Shown here piece after piece: positions 63,990 through 64,000 of a DNA stretch of 64,000 nt. Position 1 is the stretch's first letter; the number at the start of each line of letters is the position of its first letter. The DNA comes from Desmodesmus armatus (Eukaryota; Chlorophyta; Chlorophyceae; Sphaeropleales; Scenedesmaceae). The notes beneath the pieces are model-generated. The model had not been told where the DNA came from. It ran no database searches and saw only the letters and a program-made list of their open reading frames with translations. Where the stretch lies: assembly GCA_007449985.2 (NCBI GenBank), contig VIIQ02000209.1, positions 1 to 64,000 on the forward strand. The letters run 5' to 3'. The position numbers and the translations under genes were made by a program.

Positions 63990-64000
63990 CTGGAGAGCTG

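Overview
The window is nuclear DNA from a green alga, most likely a chlorophycean (Chlamydomonadales or Sphaeropleales type). The evidence is: intron-dense genes with GT-AG introns; heavy CAG/GCA repeat content in exons; TGTAA-type polyadenylation motifs after several genes; a peroxisomal LON2-type protease; and a greatly enlarged plastid ribosomal protein S5, an enlargement known from Chlamydomonas plastid ribosomes. I cannot name the species. Gene models were built by hand by joining exons whose splice phases agree and whose protein reads through as one family.

Layout. 1320-3627 (-): a GNAT-type N-acetyltransferase with several frame breaks. 5007-10366 (+): a six-exon ankyrin-repeat protein with long Ala/Gln/Ser tracts. 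11.6-17.6 kb (-): a run of diverged small four-helix (MARVEL-like) membrane-protein genes or remnants. 19468-37477 (-): a 23-exon DEAH-box spliceosomal helicase of the PRP2/DHX16 family, complete from start to stop. 38076-47165 (+): plastid ribosomal protein S5 in 14 exons, divergent from the helicase. 48780-51895 (-) and 52398-54910 (+): two more MARVEL-like genes, head to head. 55763-59528 (+): a nucleotide-sugar-transporter-like membrane domain joined in one reading frame to a LicD/fukutin-type domain. 60750-63989 (-): the 3' part of a LON2-type Lon protease ending in the peroxisomal signal SKL; it runs off the window.

Two things stand out. (1) Introns of nearly every gene carry arrays of degenerate tandem copies of a neighbouring exon edge, each including the splice site and often a poly-G or poly-C tract. 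Some junctions have four to eight copies, so each intron keeps a record of repeated exon-border duplication. One copy in the helicase is split by a ~928 bp insertion with a 4-bp target duplication. (2) Introns 6 and 9 of the S5 gene hold three copies of a ~95-nt element with the full architecture of a box C/D snoRNA: C box, D' and D boxes, a terminal stem with compensatory changes, and a 14-15 nt guide complementary to a universally conserved 25S rRNA segment.

Single-base frame breaks occur in otherwise intact conserved exons of the helicase, S5, one MARVEL-like gene and the acetyltransferase. Either the assembly keeps uncorrected indels or some loci are decaying; read data would be needed to tell. 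Intergenic stretches are mostly simple repeats and decayed exon copies. I found no tRNA, rRNA or CRISPR array.
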